Numbered from the stretch's first letter, positions 26,933-34,977 are shown. The stretch: DNA of 64,000 nt from Henriciella algicola (GCF_003576245.1 NZ_QWGA01000003.1:1-64000); one strand, 5' to 3'. Notes: generated by a model not told the origin, from the sequence alone. Translations and numbers: made by a program.

Positions 26933-26965
26933 AAAAAACGGCAGGGCCTTCGCAGGCTCTGCCGT
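26933..26965 (-). terminator. Intrinsic terminator after the dksA-type gene
   Basis: Read on the minus strand, a 12-bp stem (one G-T pair) with a four-base loop, built on ACGGCAGAGCCT and AGGCCCTGCCGT, runs into TTTTTTG. It lies 28 bases past the DksA-type stop. Confidence 0.9.
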
Positions 26966-26992
26966 TTCCAATTCCGGTGTCAGAAAAGGCAA

Positions 26993-27409
26993 TCAGTCGT
27001 CGCGAACCGTGCGCTCCTTGCGCTCATGACGCTCTTGCGCCTCAAGGCTCAGCGTCGCAGTCGGACGGGCTTCCAGACGACGCAGGCTGATCGGCTCGCC
27101 TGTCTCGTCGCAGTAACCATAAGTGCCTTCATCGATACGGCGCAGCGCTGCGTCGATTTTCGAGATCAGCTTGCGTTGACGGTCACGGGTGCGAAGCTCC
27201 AGTGCCTTGTCGCTTTCCGATGATGCGCGGTCCACAATATCCGGAAGATTGCTCGAGTCTTCCTGAAGATTGTTGATTGTGGACTTGGTGCCATCAAGGA
27301 TGTCGGTCTTCCACTGCTCGAGGCGCATACGGAAGAATGCCTGCTGGCGAGGGTTCATGAACTCCTCGTCGTCGGACGGGATATAGTCATTCAGCTTCGT
27401 GTCAGCCAT
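26993..27409 (-). CDS. DksA/TraR-family RNA polymerase-binding regulator
   Basis: The 138-residue protein is a DksA-type secondary-channel regulator that works with ppGpp on RNA polymerase. A coiled coil (FRMRLEQWKTDILDGTKSTI) with acidic tip region is followed by the zinc-finger remnant YGYCDETGEPISLRRLEARP. Only one of the four classical cysteines remains, as is common in alphaproteobacterial DksA. The start at 27409 (MADTKLND) is set by GGAGGT nine bases upstream; upstream GTG and ATG codons overlap or precede that site. It is monocistronic with a strong terminator. Confidence 0.9.
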   Translation of the reverse strand: MADTKLNDYIPSDDEEFMNPRQQAFFRMRLEQWKTDILDGTKSTINNLQEDSSNLPDIVDRASSESDKALELRTRDRQRKLISKIDAALRRIDEGTYGYCDETGEPISLRRLEARPTATLSLEAQERHERKERTVRDD

Positions 27410-27648
27410 GGTCTCCATACCTCCCACTGGCGCGGCCTATATAGCGTGTTGCCCCTCTGCGCAATTGGCCATTACATGAGGTTTAAATTACACGCCCGCA
27501 CATGAACCTGTCCTGAATTCTGCAAGGTCTGCGCCAGTCGCCTGATTAGCTGTAGCCACTTGCGGACACGGCGGGGCCTGTGCCCTATAGCTCTCGCGCG
27601 GCCGCGTATGGGTCGCATCCAAACCAGATTGAACATCAGGTCTTGTAT

Positions 27649-28965
27649 ATGGCCCGCTATCACAGGCGCAGGGAATTGGAGGAGAAGGGCAGCTGGCGCC
27701 ATGCGCTGGTCTTCAACAGCCTGCTTCTGATTCTCGCCGTGCTGGCCGTTCGTGTCCTGGTCAGTGCCTATTCCACACAAAGCCTTGATGGCAGCCTCGA
27801 CGCTGAAGCCCGCGAGGAAACCCGGCGCGAAATCGATCAGGCATTTGAGACCATTGTGCCGGATGGCGTTCCATCCCGTGCCTATTGGGCAGAGCAGATT
27901 GCCAACGAACTTGCGCAACGCGACTTCTCGGCGGCGCGCGGCTACCTGCTGGCCGCCCCCGCCATGCTTAGTCGCAATGATCGTCGCGCCCTGCTCGCCG
28001 CTGTGAACGCCGAAGAGTCCGGCACTGAGGATGAGCGCCTGACGCGCGCGGGCCTTCTCTTTCTTCCAAACGACGTCCGCGCCGACTATCAGCGCGCCGT
28101 CGAACGCCCCGACATGCTTTATTCTGAGCAACCAGCAGCGCCTGCCGAAACGACTGACACACCGGCGCCTGAGACGGAAACGTCCGGGACTGCTGATGAC
28201 GAAACGGAAATCGGCGTATCGCCAGAAGAACTATCCGACGACGCAATGGAAGCGAGTGAGCCAGAGCCATCGCTGGACACCCAGTCCGCCGGCTTCTCCA
28301 TGATCGGCAGCCGCGCTGACCTCGTTCGCCGCTCGCAGCAATGGGTGAACGGTGAGACGACCGACACCGTGCAGCTCCGCCTGAGCGCAATCGGCTTGAT
28401 CGAAGTCAGCAATGGTGAAGCTGAACCCGCTCTACTGACAGCAATTTCGGTGTTGCGCGCCGCTGGGCGAGCTGGTCGCCTTGATGAGGCCTACCTCACC
28501 TATCTCGATGAACGCGTGGATCTCGCTTTGCCCGAGGAAGAGCTGCTTGATCGCCTCTCCGGCGTGGTGAGCGCCGTCGTCCCGCCAAGCGTACGTCAAA
28601 GCCAGGTCCTCGGCGCCTATGAGCAGTCTCTCAACGCTGAAGGCCTGCTTCGCCTGCGCCGTGACCTCGCATCGATCGCGCACATTGCGGCTGAGACAAC
28701 GCCCGCTGGCGCGGTTACGCTGATCGAACTGGCCAAATCGCCAGAGGATGTCCGCAAGCTGGAAGTCGTCGCCCAGTCAGGCAGCGACCGCGCTGTTGCC
28801 CTCGCCAAGGCCATCGGCCCGCGTGTGACCGACCTGGCTCAGATCGGTATCCGCTGGTCGACCGCTCTCGTTTTCCAGATCCTGGGACTTCTCGCCATCT
28901 TCGCGGCACTGGTCTGGTCGACGGCATCGGCCTTTCAGAAAATGCAGAATTCCAGATGGCAATGA
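27649..28965 (+). CDS. Bitopic membrane protein of unknown function
   Basis: No family is recognised. The start taken is the ATG at 27649 (MARYHRRRELEEKGSW), giving 438 residues. Transmembrane helices lie near residues 17-39 (ALVFNSLLLILAVLAVRVLV) and near the C-terminus (ALVFQILGLLAIFAALVWS). Between them is a mainly helical, acidic domain interrupted by a Thr/Glu/Pro-rich disordered stretch at about residues 160-205. That topology would put about 380 residues in the periplasm if the basic N-terminus is cytoplasmic. It is convergent with marC. Its position beside a DksA-type gene and solitary flagellar genes gives no firm functional clue. Confidence 0.8.
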   Translation: MARYHRRRELEEKGSWRHALVFNSLLLILAVLAVRVLVSAYSTQSLDGSLDAEAREETRREIDQAFETIVPDGVPSRAYWAEQIANELAQRDFSAARGYLLAAPAMLSRNDRRALLAAVNAEESGTEDERLTRAGLLFLPNDVRADYQRAVERPDMLYSEQPAAPAETTDTPAPETETSGTADDETEIGVSPEELSDDAMEASEPEPSLDTQSAGFSMIGSRADLVRRSQQWVNGETTDTVQLRLSAIGLIEVSNGEAEPALLTAISVLRAAGRAGRLDEAYLTYLDERVDLALPEEELLDRLSGVVSAVVPPSVRQSQVLGAYEQSLNAEGLLRLRRDLASIAHIAAETTPAGAVTLIELAKSPEDVRKLEVVAQSGSDRAVALAKAIGPRVTDLAQIGIRWSTALVFQILGLLAIFAALVWSTASAFQKMQNSRWQ

Positions 28966-28997
28966 TGGGCCGGCTGTCGAGCAGCCATGCCGACACG

Positions 28998-29639
28998 TCA
29001 GACGGAAGCGAAAGCGCCCTGTAGGCCGTCGATCAAAAGCTGAACCGACAGAGCTGCCAGGATAACGCCAAAGATGCGCGTGATTGCGCCAGCAACGCTG
29101 TCGCCCATCGCCTTCACCAGCGGTCCGGCAATCAGGAACACGATCAGGCAGAGCAGCATATTGATGCCAATCGCCGCCAGCACCGCCGCCTGGGTCATCC
29201 AGTTGGCAGCTTCCGACATGAAGAGCATTGCGGTCGCGATGGAGCCCGGCCCTGCCAGCATGGGGATACCGATCGGGAAGACCGATACATCGTCCGGCTC
29301 TTCATGCTCTTCGAGATACTCGTCCGCCCGCGATTCGCGACGCTCCGTGCGCTTCTCGAACACCATGTCGAGCGCGATCAGGAAGAGAAGCGCGCCGCCT
29401 GCGGCCCGGAAGGCGTCGATGGTGATGTGAAGCTGGCGCAGCAGCCATGTACCAAAGAAGGCAAAGCCGAAAATGATAAGCGTCGCCACCAGGATGGAGC
29501 GCCACGCCATGTTGCGGCGATAGCGGGCATCGCCCTTCGCCGTCAGCGACGCAAACACGGGCGCAACGCCCAGCGCATCGATAAGCACGAAAAACGTCAC
29601 AAAGGACGCAGTGAATACAGAGACAAGATCACCGGTCAT
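28998..29639 (-). CDS. MarC-family integral membrane protein
   Basis: The 213-residue protein has about six transmembrane helices and family blocks FFVLIDALGVAPVFASLT, GGALLFLIALDM and GIPMLAGPGSIATAML. MarC proteins are widespread inner-membrane proteins whose transport or other function is unsettled; the name does not imply antibiotic resistance. A charged cytoplasmic loop (EKRTERRESRADEYLEEHEE) is longer than usual. It starts 19 bases after a small unknown gene that overlaps flbT, so the three may be cotranscribed. Confidence 0.9.
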   Translation of the reverse strand: MTGDLVSVFTASFVTFFVLIDALGVAPVFASLTAKGDARYRRNMAWRSILVATLIIFGFAFFGTWLLRQLHITIDAFRAAGGALLFLIALDMVFEKRTERRESRADEYLEEHEEPDDVSVFPIGIPMLAGPGSIATAMLFMSEAANWMTQAAVLAAIGINMLLCLIVFLIAGPLVKAMGDSVAGAITRIFGVILAALSVQLLIDGLQGAFASV

Positions 29640-29658
29640 GAGGCGCGCCTTAATCGTC

Positions 29659-29967
29659 CTATTTCAGTGCGTCCAGTATCTCCTTGACCCGCGCATGCAA
29701 GGCAGGCCTGTCCTGACGCATGCTTGAAGGTCGTTCGACCGTCTCACCAGCGGCAATCATGGTGATGAGGCGCAGGCCACGAGCCCGCTGCAACAGGCCA
29801 TCAATTTCGTGGTCAGTACCAGCTTCCAGCACAACGTCATTGCCAAGCTGGATCGATACCGGCGCGCTCACACCGCCGCGCTCAAGCACATCGATCGCCT
29901 CGGCGAGGTCCGTCAGAACGGTAGGTTCGTCATTCATGGCGGTCATCTTTACGTGGCCTTCAGGCAT
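29659..29967 (-). CDS. Small protein coupled to flbT, function unknown
   Basis: No family is recognised. The start taken is an ATG at 29967 that overlaps the flbT stop by eight bases and has GAGG six bases upstream, giving 102 residues (MPEGHVKMTAMNDEP...). Internal ATGs at 29946 and 29937 are alternatives. The protein appears soluble and slightly acidic, with VSIQLGNDVVLEAG and a C-terminal helix ALHARVKEILDALK. Overlap with flbT implies translational coupling. In relatives flbT neighbours flaF, and this protein is not an obvious FlaF. A role in flagellin control is a guess from position only. Confidence 0.6.
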   Translation of the reverse strand: MPEGHVKMTAMNDEPTVLTDLAEAIDVLERGGVSAPVSIQLGNDVVLEAGTDHEIDGLLQRARGLRLITMIAAGETVERPSSMRQDRPALHARVKEILDALK

Positions 29968-30352
29968 ATTCGGCCTCATCATGGTCCGACTTGAGGAGTT
30001 TGCGGCAATTGCCAAGCGCCTTGTAAAGATCACCGGCAGCAACGTGTTGGGCGATGCGCAGAATTTCATCGCGCTCAGCCTGAGAACGGCTCCGGTCCAT
30101 CCAGTCAGCAAGGGCAGACACTGTCCCGTCGTAAAGTTTGCCGCTCGTTTCGCCGACAATGTACATCTGCATCAGACAGAAATACGCCGCGTCCTGCGGT
30201 GTCGAGATGTCTTCAGGAAACATCACGTCGCGCTCTCGCAGTATCCGCGCCTTGGTTTCAAGCAACATGGTTCCGCGGCGTTCTCCATTGCGGATAACGG
30301 CTTCGTTGACGACGACGGCCTCGCCCGGTTTCAATGACAGTTTCAGCGGCAT
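29960..30352 (-). CDS. flbT: Flagellin mRNA regulator FlbT
   Basis: This 130-residue protein matches FlbT, which in Caulobacter binds the flagellin leader RNA and promotes its decay until the hook is finished. Family blocks seen are MPLKLSLKPGEAVVVNEAVI, NGERRGTMLLETKARILRERD and PEDISTPQDAAYFCLMQMYI. Length is normal. The start has GGGGGAG about ten bases upstream. No flagellin genes or flaF are adjacent, which is unusual, but the small gene overlapping its end may be a functional partner. Confidence 0.92.
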   Translation of the reverse strand: MPLKLSLKPGEAVVVNEAVIRNGERRGTMLLETKARILRERDVMFPEDISTPQDAAYFCLMQMYIVGETSGKLYDGTVSALADWMDRSRSQAERDEILRIAQHVAAGDLYKALGNCRKLLKSDHDEAEYA

Positions 30353-30539
30353 TGTGCGCGCTCTCCCCCGAATCCTTACTGGGATAATGCAAATTCAATA
30401 CAACTTCTAAGGTTAACACCGATTAAAACGAGAGCTCGGGCGAAAATGCCGCGATTGACGCCAAGATAGGCGCGCTCAACAGGTTGCCCTTCGCACCTGC
30501 GTCTTTATCATCAGCTCGGAAAAGTTTTGGGAGAACAGC

Positions 30540-31406
30540 ATGCGCTTTGAAGGCACTGAGAATTACGTTGCAACCGAAGACCTTCGTGTCGCTGTGAACG
30601 CGGCAATTGCCCTCCAGCGGCCGCTGCTGGTCAAGGGTGAGCCTGGCACCGGCAAGACCGTTCTGGCAATCGAAGTCGCAAAAGCGCTCGGCGTGCCGCT
30701 GATCGAATGGCACATCAAATCGTCCACCAAGGCTCAGCAAGGCCTCTACGAGTACGACGCCGTGTCCCGTCTGCGTGACGGTCAGATGGGCGAGGAACGC
30801 GCCAAGGACATCTCCAACTACATCAAGAAGGGCAAGCTCTGGGAGGCTTTCACCTCCGACGAACGCCCGATCCTGCTGATCGACGAAATCGACAAGGCTG
30901 ACATCGAATTCCCGAACGACCTCCTGCAGGAGCTCGATCGCATGGAGTTCTATGTCTACGAGACCGATGAAACGGTGAAAGCCAAGCAGCGCCCACTCGT
31001 CATCATCACCTCGAACAATGAAAAAGAGCTCCCGGACGCGTTCCTGCGCCGTTGCTTCTTCCACTTCATCAAATTCCCGGACGAGCAGACGATGAAAGAG
31101 ATCATCGACGTCCACTATCCGGGCATCAAGCAGAAGCTGGTCGCCGAAGCACTCACCACTTTCTACTCCATGCGCGAAGTTCCGGGCATGAAGAAAAAGC
31201 CATCGACCAGCGAACTGCTCGACTGGCTGAAGCTCCTGATGAATGAAGACATCGACCTTGAGACCCTCAAGGAACAGGACCCGGACAAGCTGACACCACC
31301 ACTGCACGGCGCACTTCTCAAGAACGAGCAGGACGTTGCCCTGTTTGAGCGCCTTGCCTTCCTGTCGCGCCGCGAAAGCGGTGGCCGCCGCGGCCCTGCG
31401 GGCTAG
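30540..31406 (+). CDS. MoxR-type AAA+ ATPase
   Basis: The 288-residue protein is a MoxR-family AAA+ ATPase, a group that usually acts as a chaperone inserting cofactors or activating partner complexes. Walker A is GEPGTGKT (about residue 38), Walker B is PILLIDEIDKAD, and sensor 1 is VIITSNNEKELPDAFLRRC. The start has GGGAG seven bases upstream. MoxR genes normally sit next to a von Willebrand factor A (CoxE-like) partner. Here the downstream gene is the convergent tlyA, overlapping by four bases, so no partner is adjacent. Confidence 0.92.
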   Translation: MRFEGTENYVATEDLRVAVNAAIALQRPLLVKGEPGTGKTVLAIEVAKALGVPLIEWHIKSSTKAQQGLYEYDAVSRLRDGQMGEERAKDISNYIKKGKLWEAFTSDERPILLIDEIDKADIEFPNDLLQELDRMEFYVYETDETVKAKQRPLVIITSNNEKELPDAFLRRCFFHFIKFPDEQTMKEIIDVHYPGIKQKLVAEALTTFYSMREVPGMKKKPSTSELLDWLKLLMNEDIDLETLKEQDPDKLTPPLHGALLKNEQDVALFERLAFLSRRESGGRRGPAG

Positions 31407-32134
31407 GCCTTCACAGCATGAATGAGGCGTTCGGCATTGCCGTCGCCGCCAAGGATCGGGCTGTCAGTTTTCGCGCTGACAGCCCAATTCATATCGGCCA
31501 GCCAGTCGCAGAATGCGGCCTCGGCGCGCGTTACCGCTTCTCTGTCCGTCACCAGCCCACCTTTGCCAACGAACTCACGCCCGACCTCGAACTGTGGCTT
31601 GAACAGTGTCACCAGTTCGCCCCCCGAAGCGGCGAGCGAAAGCGGCGCTTCGAGAAGTTTCGCCAGAGAGATAAAGCTCGCATCACAGACGATGAGTGAT
31701 GGCGCGTGTCCGACCATCTCTGCCGTCAGGGACCGCGCATCCGTCGCCTCATAGGAGGTGACACGTGGATCGCGCGCGATCTTCTCATGAAGCTGCCCGC
31801 GCCCGACATCGACCGCGACAACGCTTGCTGCGCCGCGTTGCAAAAGCACGTCGGTGAAGCCCCCAGTCGACGCGCCGACATCAAGGCAATGTCGACCGGC
31901 AGGGTCCACGCCGAAAACAACCAGCGCATGGGCGAGTTTTAACCCGCCGCGAGACACATAAGGATGGGCAGGCTCTGCCTGCAGCCGGTCAGCCGGTCCG
32001 ATCACCTGGGACGTCTTCTGGGCTCGCCGGCCATTTACCAGCACGGTACCTGCAGCGACAGCAGCTTGCGCCGCTGACCGGCTATCAAAATAGCCCTGGG
32101 TAACAAGTGCCTTGTCCAGTCTTTCTGTCGTCAT
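31403..32134 (-). CDS. tlyA: TlyA-family rRNA 2'-O-methyltransferase (S4 plus FtsJ domains)
   Basis: The 243-residue product has an N-terminal S4 RNA-binding domain (RLDKALVTQGYFDSRSAAQAAV) and an FtsJ-type methyltransferase domain. The SAM site is CLDVGASTGGFTDVLLQRGA, and VVAVDVGRGQLHEKI and SLIVCDASFISL follow. TlyA methylates cytidines in 16S and/or 23S rRNA in actinobacteria and others, and its loss there causes capreomycin resistance. The ATG at 32134 is preferred over a GTG 12 codons upstream because the S4 domain starts right after it. It is convergent with moxR and divergent from an SDR gene. Confidence 0.88.
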   Translation of the reverse strand: MTTERLDKALVTQGYFDSRSAAQAAVAAGTVLVNGRRAQKTSQVIGPADRLQAEPAHPYVSRGGLKLAHALVVFGVDPAGRHCLDVGASTGGFTDVLLQRGAASVVAVDVGRGQLHEKIARDPRVTSYEATDARSLTAEMVGHAPSLIVCDASFISLAKLLEAPLSLAASGGELVTLFKPQFEVGREFVGKGGLVTDREAVTRAEAAFCDWLADMNWAVSAKTDSPILGGDGNAERLIHAVKA

Positions 32135-32218
32135 TCGCGGGCCTGTGAAAATGTCTCGGAACGCTCGCACCTGCGGCCCGTTCGCCTAGCGTAAACCAGA
32201 ATGGAAAGAGAGACTAGA

Positions 32219-32968
32219 ATGTCGAGATTTGAAGGTAAGCGCATCCTCATTACCGGCGGCACGAGCGGTATCGGCCTCGCCACGGCGCTTCGCATCGTCG
32301 AGGAAGGCGGCGAGGTCGGCGTAACAGGCCGCAGCCAGGACCACCTTAATGAAGCAGGAAAGAAACTTCCATCCGGGTCACTCGTGCTACGCAATGATGC
32401 TTCCAGCGCAGAGGAAGCAAAGCAGCTAGCCGAAGCGGTTGGCGAGAAGATGGGAAAGCTCGACGGCCTCTATCTCAATGCCGGATACGGCGCCTTCAAG
32501 GAGGTCGGGCAGCACGACACCGACTTCTTCGATCAGATGATGAACACGAATGTCCGGGGGCCGCTTCTGCATATGGACCTACTCAAGGACAACATAACTG
32601 ATGGTGGCGCAGTGCTCCTGACCTCGTCCGTCGCCGCCTATCTTGGTCAAGCACCGGGCGCTGTCTATGGCGCATCAAAAGCATCAATGGCCGTCTTCGC
32701 TCGGTCCTTCTCTTCCGCGCTGGCACCGCGTCAGATCCGCGTAAATTCGATTGCCCCGGGGCCGATCGAAACAAACTTCTTTGACACAGCGGTCGATGAT
32801 GAAGAGCAGAAGAAGGAGATGACGGAGCAGATCAGATCACAGGTGCCACTTGGTCGGTTTGGCAAGGCGGAAGAAGTTGCCGCCGTCGCATCTTTCCTGC
32901 TGTCTGACGATGCCTCTTACGTCACCGGCTCCGAATATGTCGTCGATGGTGGCATGACAAAACGCTGA
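32219..32968 (+). CDS. SDR-family oxidoreductase
   Basis: This 249-residue classical short-chain dehydrogenase has the cofactor motif TGGTSGIGLA near the N-terminus, NAGYG after the fourth strand, and the catalytic Ser/Tyr/Lys in LLTSSVAAYLG and YGASKASMAVFARS. The C-terminus has the common VNSIAPGPIET and VTGSEYVVDGG blocks. TGRS at the end of strand 2 is compatible with NADP(H) preference. The start at 32219 (MSRFEGKR) has a purine-rich GAGAG upstream. Substrate unknown. It is divergent from tlyA and precedes the sodC-like gene by 39 bases. Confidence 0.88.
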   Translation: MSRFEGKRILITGGTSGIGLATALRIVEEGGEVGVTGRSQDHLNEAGKKLPSGSLVLRNDASSAEEAKQLAEAVGEKMGKLDGLYLNAGYGAFKEVGQHDTDFFDQMMNTNVRGPLLHMDLLKDNITDGGAVLLTSSVAAYLGQAPGAVYGASKASMAVFARSFSSALAPRQIRVNSIAPGPIETNFFDTAVDDEEQKKEMTEQIRSQVPLGRFGKAEEVAAVASFLLSDDASYVTGSEYVVDGGMTKR

Positions 32969-33007
32969 TCGAACTATGTTACAATGTGTCCAAACAGGAG
33001 AATATTC

Positions 33008-33628
33008 ATGAGCCGCTTCCTACCCCTATCCGCCGCAGCCGCTTCGATTGCGATCGTTTTTGCCTGCACGCAGCAAACCTCGGATGCCCAGCAAGACACG
33101 ACCTCCGCTGACAATGGCGCAGAAATGCAAGCTGACATGCCGCCTTCCGAAATGGAGATGGACGGCAACGAGTCCCTTCCTTCCATGATGCGCGCCACTG
33201 GCGACCTTATGGGCAATGAGGGCGACACGATTGGCAGCGTGAACATGATCGAAGGTCCGAATGGCATCGTCATGGAAGTGTCGATCAATGAAGGCGGCCT
33301 CACGCCAGGCTGGCACGCCGTCCACATTCACCAGACCGGCGACTGTAGCGATACGGGCGAGTACACCGCTTCTGGCGGCCATGTCGGCAAGATCGAAGGC
33401 GGTCACGGCCTCCTCAATCCAGCCGGCCCAGAGCCAGGCGACCTGCCAAACCTCTACGCTTTCGAGGATGGCTCGGTTAACTTCGAAACCTTCACTGACC
33501 TTGTCGCTCTTTCCGACGTGATGGATGACGATGGCGGCGCGATTATTATCCACGAAGGCCGCGACGACCATATGAGCCAGCCAATTGGCGGCGCCGGCGG
33601 ACGTATTGCCTGCGCAGTCGTTCAATAA
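33008..33628 (+). CDS. CuZn superoxide dismutase-like lipoprotein with altered zinc ligand
   Basis: The 206-residue protein has a signal peptide ending SIAIVFAC (probable lipidation at Cys). A Met/Asp/Glu-rich linker precedes a SodC-type beta-barrel. Copper ligands are intact: His106 and His108 (HAVHIHQTGDC), His125 (SGGH) and His182 (IIHEGRDD). Zinc ligands His125, His133 and Asp145 are present, but the third zinc His is replaced by Glu142 (GPEPGDLPNL). The disulfide cysteines (GDC and IACAVV) remain. AGGAG lies eight bases before the start. It is probably a periplasmic dismutase, but the zinc site may be altered or weak. A terminator follows. Confidence 0.86.
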   Translation: MSRFLPLSAAAASIAIVFACTQQTSDAQQDTTSADNGAEMQADMPPSEMEMDGNESLPSMMRATGDLMGNEGDTIGSVNMIEGPNGIVMEVSINEGGLTPGWHAVHIHQTGDCSDTGEYTASGGHVGKIEGGHGLLNPAGPEPGDLPNLYAFEDGSVNFETFTDLVALSDVMDDDGGAIIIHEGRDDHMSQPIGGAGGRIACAVVQ

Positions 33629-33653
33629 GCGTCTGACCTAAACCAGAAATGCG

Positions 33654-33688
33654 AACGCCGCCTCCTTTAGGGGGGCGGCGTTTTCTTT
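33654..33688 (+). terminator. Intrinsic terminator after the sodC-like gene
   Basis: AACGCCGCC and GGCGGCGTT form a 9-bp stem that merges into TTTTCTTTT on the plus strand. It sits between the converging sodC-like and arfB genes; there is no T-run in the opposite direction. Confidence 0.88.
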
Positions 33689-33707
33689 TGGCCGAAGACC
33701 GTTGCGA

Positions 33708-34136
33708 CTAAGGATCGACCTTGCCGCGGAGCGCTTTCTTTTCGCCGGTTTCTTTCTTGGCCTTTATCCTCCGCTCGACCGAGCCGCGCGTCGGGCGGGT
33801 CGGAATGCGGCGCTTACGCTTCTTTGCTGCCTTCCGGATCATGGAGGTGAGGCGATCACGCGCCGCATCGCGGTTCAGCGCCTGCGAGCGGTGTTCGCTC
33901 GCGTCCACAATCACGTCACCCTCTTTTGTAATCCTGTTCTTCCAGATTTGACGGAAGCGCGTCTTGATGCGCGCGGGGACGGAGGATGCATCGACATTCC
34001 ACCGCAGCTGCACCGCGCTCGAGACCTTGTTCACATTCTGCCCGCCCGGCCCGGAAGAGCGCGTGAACGTCTCCACGAGCTCCCAATGGGGAACCGTCAG
34101 TTCATCGTCGATTTCGAGATTTTGTTGGCGGGCCAT
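33708..34136 (-). CDS. arfB: Ribosome-rescue peptidyl-tRNA hydrolase ArfB
   Basis: The 142-residue product matches ArfB (YaeJ/ICT1 family), which hydrolyses peptidyl-tRNA on ribosomes stalled without a stop codon. The catalytic GGQ motif is at residues 31-33 (SSGPGGQNVNK). The basic C-terminal tail (KKRKRRIPTRPTRGSVERR and beyond) that probes the empty mRNA channel is present. Length is typical. SmpB, of the trans-translation rescue pathway, is encoded about 4 kb away, so the window holds two parallel rescue systems. Confidence 0.94.
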   Translation of the reverse strand: MARQQNLEIDDELTVPHWELVETFTRSSGPGGQNVNKVSSAVQLRWNVDASSVPARIKTRFRQIWKNRITKEGDVIVDASEHRSQALNRDAARDRLTSMIRKAAKKRKRRIPTRPTRGSVERRIKAKKETGEKKALRGKVDP

Positions 34137-34259
34137 GATGAAGGACTTGTTCAGCTAAGGTTCAAGCTTGGAACCCCATAATTAGTTAACGCTTGTATTC
34201 AGACCAGAAACATTTCCGGGCAAGGGTCCGGTGAGCGAACTTGTAAAAGGAGGCTCCTC

Positions 34260-34820
34260 ATGGCGTTCAGAAAACTACTTCTCCGTATTGGTGCCGCAGG
34301 AGCTCTCGCGCTTGTGGCGTTCACACCCGTCGCAGCTGCCGACCAGCGCGGTGACCGCGGACATTATGACCGGGGCGATCGAGGCGACCGCTATCATGGT
34401 AACCGTGATCGCGGCAATCGTGGCTACCATCGCGGTGACCGACGTGGCGACTACCATCACCGCCGCGACCAGCGGCGCGACTATCGCCGCGGCCGCGATT
34501 ACTATCGTGACCACAACCGCCACTACAATCGCGGCCGGGTCGTCACGCGCAACTATTACAGTTCGCCGACCTATTACCGTCCTCGCCCGCGCGTCGTCTA
34601 TCACTACAATCGTGGCTACCACCACCCGCGCTATACGATTGGTAACCGTTATCACTACGGCTCCAACTCTGTGATCATTCGCGATTATGGCCGCTACGGT
34701 CTCTACAATCCGCCGCGCGGTCATCAGTGGGTCCACCACCGCGGCAGCAATGATGCGGTCCTGACCTCAGTCGCCACCGGCGCAATCGTCGGCCTCGCGA
34801 TTGGCATCCTGAGCCAATAG
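34260..34820 (+). CDS. RcnB-like exported protein with Arg/Asp/His/Tyr repeats
   Basis: The 186-residue protein has a signal peptide (LLLRIGAAGALALVAFTPVAAA). A long low-complexity stretch, about residues 29-95, is built from short RGDR, DRGN and HRGDRR-like units rich in Arg, Asp, His and Tyr. The C-terminal part (YGLYNPPRGHQWVHHRGSND then VLTSVATGAIVGLAIG) is the RcnB-type module, which in E. coli helps nickel/cobalt homeostasis. The His-rich repeats could bind metal or nucleic acid, but this is unproven. The start has AGGAG seven bases upstream, and an intrinsic terminator follows. Confidence 0.8.
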   Translation: MAFRKLLLRIGAAGALALVAFTPVAAADQRGDRGHYDRGDRGDRYHGNRDRGNRGYHRGDRRGDYHHRRDQRRDYRRGRDYYRDHNRHYNRGRVVTRNYYSSPTYYRPRPRVVYHYNRGYHHPRYTIGNRYHYGSNSVIIRDYGRYGLYNPPRGHQWVHHRGSNDAVLTSVATGAIVGLAIGILSQ

Positions 34821-34845
34821 AGCAGGCATCAGACCACCAAACAGA

Positions 34846-34876
34846 AAGCCGGCTGCAGATCGCAGCCGGCTTTTTT
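34846..34876 (+). terminator. Intrinsic terminator after the RcnB-like gene
   Basis: AAGCCGGCTGC and GCAGCCGGCTT pair perfectly (11 bp) around a five-base loop and run into TTTTTT. Confidence 0.92.
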
Positions 34877-34962
34877 AATGTCGCGCCCTTTAAATCGCCG
34901 CAAATCATGTTCTATTTGAGGTACCGGGCGCGCCTTGCGGTCGGTGTTCTGTATCAACAGCT

Positions 34963-34977
34963 GAAAGGAGGTGATCC
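34963..34977 (+). promoter_or_regulatory. Extended 15-base Shine-Dalgarno sequence
   Basis: GAAAGGAGGTGATCC is complementary to the whole 3' end of bacterial 16S rRNA (GGATCACCTCCTTTC in alphaproteobacteria), far longer than the usual 4-6 bases. The AGGAGG core is seven bases from an ATG, the optimal distance. Such length would give very tight 30S binding. An alternative reading is a stray antisense fragment of a 16S gene, but the well-placed start codon argues against that. Confidence 0.75.

Noticed and set aside
26993-27409. Damaged DksA because three of four zinc cysteines are missing
   Set aside because: Single-cysteine DksA is normal in alphaproteobacteria and the rest of the fold is intact.
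34231-34674. 147-codon frame rich in Ala/Thr/Ile overlapping the RcnB-like gene
   Set aside because: It is the +1 reading of the repeat tract; the other frame has a Shine-Dalgarno, signal peptide and RcnB module.
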